Positions 59,901 to 64,000 of a DNA stretch of 64,000 bases are shown in pieces. Source of the stretch: Lingula anatina (lineage: Eukaryota; Brachiopoda; Lingulata; Lingulida; Lingulidae); the NCBI RefSeq assembly GCF_001039355.2, contig NW_019775058.1:118374-182373 (forward strand), written 5' to 3'. Numbering within the stretch: position 1 is the first letter of the stretch; each line of letters starts with the position of its first letter. Below the pieces are notes generated by a model. The model was given only the letters and a program-made list of their open reading frames with translations. It had not been told where the DNA came from and searched no databases. Both the position numbers and the translations under genes were made by a program.

Positions 59901-61811
59901 TCAGATGAACTGTTACTTACTTAAAAGTAAACATTATCCTTTTTAATGATTCTCACAATTTATTTCATCTGTCACTGCCAATGCTGGTCCAGTAGAACTT
60001 TGTGAAAAATATTTCACGTTATCCACATTTTTTTATATTTACTTCCAAAATTCATTCCGTAAACATAGTGGCATGGTGAATCCAAACTTTAGACACATGT
60101 AACACTTTTTAAAACTTCAAAACACAAATATATAAAATATACCCACAGCGCCTGTGCTTTTCCCTATTAAATTTGTAGTCTTTCCTCCACATTTTGATGT
60201 CTGTGTAGTCCGTTTACACTGTAGCAAACAAATTTCTACATATAGACATACAACAACAGCAGCAGCAGCAACGTAGTCAACTTGGGAGCAGTACACACAC
60301 GCACCCTGCAACACACAACACTAACAACAGCTCATCCTCTGTTAGTCGAAAAAAAAAATCAATATCGGTGACCTATATTGATAGTCAACCAATGGTGCAG
60401 TGTGTCAGTGCAGTTCCCTTTTAGTAACAAATTTCAGGCCACTATTGAGCAGACTTATTCACAAAGGTTATCATGCACTGGGAAAGTCCCTTTTTATAGG
60501 TATCGACTATGTGAATTGACCCTCTGGCAACCCTCCAGACCACGCAATATAACACTGTGCAAATAGCAAAACTGTAAACACATAAGGACAAATGCCCTGT
60601 AGCCTGATTTTACTGTATGAATAGACTGAAAGAAACATGGGAATTGCATTGCTAGCTTTAGATCATTGCATTTTGGTCTGCCGCAGACAGTTAATGAAAT
60701 ATTCATTAAAGATGCATTGGAAGTCTTTTTTGCCAAAAAAACCCCGACCAAATGCCACCATGTTGTTTCAAATAGTATAACTTACAGCAATACCAAAAGA
60801 CATCCATTTTATATTATCCGAAAATTTATATTTGAACAGATTTTTCTGCTTGTTCTGTGCTAAATAAAAACAAATTTTTTGGCAGACAATTAGGCCAGCA
60901 TGATAAGTGGGTCAAACTTATGATAAAAACCTTGAAGAAGGTACATATTAAAGTTTTTTACGGCTGATGGAGTGAGTAATTCAAAGTATCCCTTGGCATG
61001 TCAACTTCGTTTGAGTCGTATAAGAAACTAGTAGAAGTGGTTTATATGCATCACTGGGAATCCATGCTCCACCGATGCTCATTTCAAATATACCTTTAAA
61101 AAAAAGTGATTTATATGCATTACTGCATAGGAATCCACGCTCCATCGATGCACGGTTCAAATGTACCTGAAAAATAGTTTTCTTAGTTCTTGGAAAAATC
61201 CCATACAGTTTGTGACAAAAGTTTCAATTCTGATAAAAATATTTCTTATCTTTTGGGATGGAAATTTAAAAAAAAAATGTCTGACAATTGAGATTCCCAC
61301 CCTTTACATATATGTCTTGTCCTTTTTCATATCCATCCACATTTCAGACTAGTTCACATCAAATCAAAGTTAGGCTGTTATTATCATTTTGACAGCTATA
61401 CAAAGGAAAACCGTCCTAATATCAGATTAATGCAATCTCAATCTGACAAAATTGACAAAGTTCATTTTGGTCAAATAAATGGTATCAGTAAAGAACAGGT
61501 TACTAGTAAGCACACACCTACTGTATGCTCACTCTCTCCCTTTCGATTTCTCTTTATCTCTATCTTTCACACACACACTTCCCTATATTCTCCAGCCAAA
61601 TAAATTCACTTTCATATCTGGCAAAAACTCAACATGCTCCCACATTTTTCTTCCCCTTGATTATGCCGCCCCCCAACCCCCCCCCAAAACCAACCCACCA
61701 TATATTGCATAAATTGTTGTTTAAGTGCCCTTACCTTTCTGTCTGGCCTTTCTGAGGTCTTTATACCACGTTACACAGAGTCTGCATCCTAAAACTTCCT
61801 GCCCGTCAAAC
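51004..61811 (-). CDS. PPHLN1: Periphilin-1 homologue (HUSH complex subunit), N-terminus not resolved
   Basis: Periphilin is the RNA-binding subunit of the HUSH complex (with TASOR and MPP8), which silences retroelements and intronless foreign genes through H3K9me3 in vertebrates. Exons, 5' to 3': 61735-61811 (tentative), 58325-58557 (or duplicate 55932-56164), 57850-57959 (or 55438-55547), 53463-54292, 52310-52590, 51451-51503, 51004-51148. All phases agree. The C-terminus AKKKEVEKAYRQDCETF...KMLISKDQSLE...IGQHCIEEVQHYI matches human KEIEKVYRQDCETF...KMLIEKDPSLE...IGERCVEELKHFI almost residue for residue. An SR/RS region and a long polar middle fit the family. The start codon was not found and probably lies right of 61811 or outside the window. 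Confidence 0.87.
51635..51840. mobile_element. Foldback/MITE element with perfect 45-bp inverted repeats
   Basis: Bases 51635-51679 are the exact reverse complement of 51796-51840. The pairing continues imperfectly inward (GTGCTCTGAATATCCC against GGGATATTCAGGGCAC). The loop contains a GC-rich CCGCGGCG patch unlike its surroundings. There is no ORF. It sits in the PPHLN1 intron between 51503 and 52310. Perfect arms suggest recent insertion or gene conversion. Confidence 0.85.
52123..52251. repeat. A-run, (TA)n and (TG)n microsatellites
   Basis: Poly-A then TA repeat to 52179, then a TG repeat at 52220-52251, in the PPHLN1 intron between 51503 and 52310. The TG tract ends about 60 bp from the 52310 donor. 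Confidence 0.9.
53463..54292 (-). CDS. PPHLN1: PPHLN1 large middle exon, polar and serine-rich
   Basis: 276 codons, single open frame. It starts SSLGRSLASPQGGATRTSPG with multiple SP sites, and continues with a Q/H patch (SPEQQQQHRR), a charged middle (DVGKWIHDIRKTAEPCGD) and a basic NLS-like end (KRRRDEELLSEEKRRKKL). No known fold is visible; length and composition fit the disordered middle of periphilin. The 5' boundary is uncertain: acceptors at 54293-54294 (used here) and 54278-54279 both keep phase. The donor is GTAAGT at 53457-53462. Confidence 0.82.
54896..54975 (+). tRNA. tRNA-like sequence with Pol III A and B boxes, probably a pseudogene
   Basis: TAGCTCAAGCGG fits the A box, GGTTTGAGCCC fits the B box at normal spacing, and a T-run follows 3' of GGCGAC, as a Pol III terminator would. 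The D-arm and T-arm partly pair, but the acceptor stem (GGCTGCA against TGTGGCG) and the anticodon stem do not, so it is not a sound tRNA. It could be a tRNA pseudogene or the head of a tRNA-derived SINE. It lies in a PPHLN1 intron, opposite strand. Confidence 0.5.
55061..57444. other. Probable false duplication: contig end overlapping 57477-59617
   Basis: Both blocks carry the same two PPHLN1 exons and the same intron sequence in the same order and meet at the N at 57445. Between the N and the start of the second copy is a 31-bp stub with a long T-run. Scattered substitutions and indels distinguish them, notably the hairpin insertion 56903-57143. Exon copies in this block: 55438-55547 and 55932-56164. 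Haplotype contigs placed in series explain this best. Confidence 0.83.
56903..57143. repeat. TA microsatellite plus hairpin, present in only one haplotype copy
   Basis: A (TA)n run at about 56905-56972 is followed by a near-perfect palindrome (about 56972-57060; arms of about 40 bp, e.g. AACTTAGCTTCC and GGAAGCTAAGTT), then a GC-rich patch (CCACGGGCCGCCGCCATGGG) and another TA run. The overlapping contig copy reads straight through at about 59305-59325 without it. Intronic in PPHLN1. Confidence 0.75.
57850..58557 (-). CDS. PPHLN1: PPHLN1 SR-rich exons (right-hand contig copy)
   Basis: Exons 58325-58557 and 57850-57959. The first encodes GQRSFSPSRRANFTQF, an RG/Y stretch (ANPWYRRGNFSMPRRGYTHR) and a classic RS run (RSRRTRSKSRSRSRTRSRSK). 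The second encodes SYRHSLERSTEKNEHSSPG and RSQSRDKER. The family uses this region for RNA binding and condensate formation. An almost identical pair lies at 55932-56164 and 55438-55547, explained as haplotype duplication; the copies differ at Ser/Gly in GNFSMPRR and GNFGMPRR. Confidence 0.85.
59300..61734. other. PPHLN1 intron region, no confirmed exon
   Basis: Apart from the duplicated block at 59617-59999 I see no confirmed exon. A stretch with splice-like ends at about 60145-60220 is open in one frame but does not keep phase with the neighbouring exons. Simple repeats and T-runs make up much of the rest. Confidence 0.5.
59617..59999. other. Probable false duplication around the N at 59807 (about 190 bp)
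   Basis: 59617-59806 (TGACGACAACTAC ... AGTAGAACT) recurs at 59808-59999 with only a few length differences in A-runs. The repeat meets exactly at the N, as in the two larger cases. Intronic in PPHLN1; no exon is duplicated. Confidence 0.88.
61735..61811 (-). CDS. Candidate upstream PPHLN1 exon, RRM-like end
   Basis: 77-bp candidate exon with good signals (CTGTCTTCGTAG acceptor, GTAAGG donor). It reads FDGQEVLGCRLCVTWYKD then LRKARQK and joins the SR exon in phase (KARQK-A-VNQRGQRS). FDGxEVxGxxLxV resembles the last beta-strand region of an RNA recognition motif. Human periphilin has no RRM that I know of, so this could be a lineage-specific N-terminus or a chance ORF. A further 38-bp candidate (63112-63149, AERYTNLSPSAE) would splice to it in phase but is very weak. 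Confidence 0.42.
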
Positions 61812-64000
61812 CTACGAAGACAGCATTAGCATACAATATTTAAGCGTGAGGATTCGCTTCATGTAACACCACAACATACTGGTATCCATGCGTGGATCAA
61901 ACTGGGACTGGTTTCATTATTACCAAGAATTCAGCTGTGTAAAATAGTGCAGGGGTGATAAGGTGGATCACTGCTGAGCTGAAAACCATCTGAACATCAT
62001 ATCGACTGATTTTGAAACAGAGACATCACAGTACAGAACCCAGTGTTTTATAGCCATTACATATCTCTCTTTGTCAACAATTGAGCACCTATTAGCTGGA
62101 ACCTGGATATCATTAAAACAGTTTATCAATTTACAATAGCTGAAAAAAAGACTATAAAAGACTTAACAGCATAAAAATGGGCTTTGCACTAAGAGCAACC
62201 CTCTGAACAGCAGAACATCTGGAAATGACAAGTAATGATAACCAAATCATAAAATATACATGCCAGGTCGGTTCACTTGGTATATGGTGGCTGTCTGGAA
62301 TATCCCAAAGACAGCAAGACAGAAAGAGAAAAAAAAATCTGTCTTCTCAACTATCTGAAATTTAGTATGAGAATTACACTACAGAGGACACATAACTTCT
62401 TGAACTATTTCTGCATTTATATCTCCATGCAGCCCAGGCCTGGAAAACAGACATAAAAAGCCTTACTGAGCAATGAATAATCTTCAACACATGTACTTGG
62501 TTTCCTGTTCAACTGCAACTGACAGGCAGGTAGAGGCAGTGATCAGCCCAACACACACACACAGGTTATTCTTCAGGATGTACTGGTACTAGTAATAGAA
62601 TCAACTTCCCGGTTATGTAGGGCAGAGATGATTCAAGCATTAAAAAAAACAAAAACAAACCAGCTCCTGACTCTGTTGTCGTGGCGGACTCTCTCTTCAT
62701 ATATATTATCTCGTGGCAGGATGAACAGCAACTGTGAAGTCCTAACCAGGTATAAATAGACCGAGCCTGCACCAAAATCAATACGTTCTCGGAAAATTCA
62801 ATGAACCTCTTCTCCCAAGCATGCAAGATTTTTATCCTGCATTTGACAGCTGCAAACTGCTGTCTGTAAATATTTCATGGGTCTATGTCGCCTTTGTTGT
62901 CTCAAATGGCTGATCTCGAATGCCGCAGGGAAGTACATCTGAATTATCTATTCTGCACTGCACATTTTATTATTGCTTTGTTAAGTATCATGTATTTTTC
63001 ACAAGGCAACCAACCGCAAGCTTTTCAGTAAAACCCTGTCTAATTTGAGAGCCACCATATCAGTGTTCCTGTATTCTGCATTATTAAAAAAAAATGCATA
63101 ATAGCATTTACCTTTCAGCACTTGGTGATAAGTTTGTGTACCTCTCAGCCTAAGTATGTGCATTCACAGAAATGCACAGTTATAGCATGGATGACATGGA
63201 ATTCAACTCACAGGAAATACCTGATTAAGTATAATTCTTTTTCTTAGTATTCTAGTGGCCAGGTCTGATGTTCTATTTATAAGATCACTTCAATGTACCT
63301 CCTTAACCAAAAAGCACCGATATAAATCTAAGGCAGCATTCACAGCCAGTATTTAATCCACCGGCTAACTAGTCCACTGATCAAATATGGCGCAACCCAC
63401 CTGAAAGTGTGCCGAGATTTAATTGCTCTGCCCCTGCTGGGACGACATGAAATGGGAGGCGGGAATCCATCATCAAGCGTGCACCATATTTGATCCACGG
63501 ACTAGTTAGTACACGAATCAAGTGGTTCTGAATGCGCCCAATCATAAATCACAGCATACCAGTCTTTTAGATCAATTCTCTGGTTGTACTATTGGGCTGC
63601 TTTCTCCTCAATGAGGGCAACAGTTTCTCTAGTCCAAAATTATGTGTTTTACCAGTCAGAATGACAAACTTATTCCTGGGACTGTCCGCGAGACAAATTT
63701 TCCACATTTAATTTTGACATTTATTAGCCTATAAAGAGCATCAGTTCATCCGCCCCTGAGCATTATGAACCATTGTAACAGTCATCGATCATTCTAGCCT
63801 AGCAAACCCATTAATTTTCCCTGTATGAAGTCCCATTTGTCTCAATATCACTTAAAAACCAAAATGTTTACCCATAAAATCAATACTGCAGGAAAACAAT
63901 GTGAAGTTGCCATTTTTTATAGTAAATGGAGGTTTGAAAAATTGAACTGAATCATTTGCTTTATGAAGAAGCTTCCCATAACTGAACTACCAGTCTATGG
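61812..64000. other. Right end of window, no firm gene
   Basis: Presumably PPHLN1 upstream intron or 5' region. It contains the weak 38-bp exon candidate at 63112-63149 and the foldback element at 63345-63540. No start codon or promoter for PPHLN1 could be recognised. Confidence 0.4.
63345..63540. mobile_element. Foldback element upstream in PPHLN1
   Basis: About 195 bp. The left arm (GCATTCACAGCC...CTAACTAGTCCACTGATCA...AAATATGGCGC) pairs with the right arm (GCACCATATTTGATCCACGG...ACTAGTTAG...GGTTCTGAATGCGCCC), roughly 55 bp each with mismatches. The outer GGGCGCATTC resembles the end of the element at 20488, so the families may be related. Confidence 0.65.

Noticed and set aside
60117-60314. 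Candidate PPHLN1 exon with CAG acceptor and GTATAT donor
   Set aside because: Its open frame starts in phase 0, but the preceding candidate exon (61735-61811) ends in phase 1, which would bring a TAA into frame. It also has no similarity to periphilin.

Overview
This is eukaryotic DNA from an animal: AT-rich, full of simple repeats and small foldback elements, with many short exons bounded by GT-AG (and a few GC-AG) introns. The repeat style (abundant CA/GA/AAAT microsatellites, frequent ACATGTA words, MITE-like elements) and the gene content suggest a heterozygous marine invertebrate, possibly a lophotrochozoan. The sequence alone does not name the species. Exon boundaries below were worked out by hand from protein similarity, splice signals and reading phase.

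Three protein-coding genes fill the window. (1) 69-34874, minus strand: a LRRK2-type leucine-rich repeat kinase. I could read 45 exons in continuous phase (about 2,106 codons) from the start Met to the COR-B domain: N-terminal extension, armadillo-type helical repeats, ankyrin-like repeats, linker, LRRs, Roc GTPase, COR. The kinase and WD40 parts lie beyond base 1. (2) 43248-48770, plus strand: a homologue of the RNA polymerase I subunit POLR1G (CD3EAP/RPA34). It has 11 coding exons and about 715 codons, with an unusual N-terminal extension of nearly 490 residues that looks like Nopp140/Treacle. (3) 51004-61811 and beyond, minus strand: a periphilin (PPHLN1) homologue, recognised by its C-terminal helical domain and SR-rich region. 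Periphilin is the RNA-binding subunit of the HUSH silencing complex. LRRK2 and POLR1G are divergent across about 8.4 kb of gene-free DNA. POLR1G and PPHLN1 converge, with about 2.2 kb between their stop codons.

The assembly has three single-N joins (11894, 57445, 59807). At each one the sequence on the two sides overlaps by 0.2-2.4 kb, as expected if overlapping contigs from two haplotypes were not merged. LRR exons of LRRK2 and SR exons of PPHLN1 are therefore probably duplicated falsely. The same overlaps reveal allelic insertions.

The most interesting signals are these: an invertebrate HUSH-type periphilin; a minisatellite in LRRK2 built from an exon end plus its own 5' splice site, giving about 30 decoy donors in a row; the POLR1G N-terminal extension; several foldback or MITE families, one with clear 5-bp target-site duplications; and GC-AG introns supported by reading phase.
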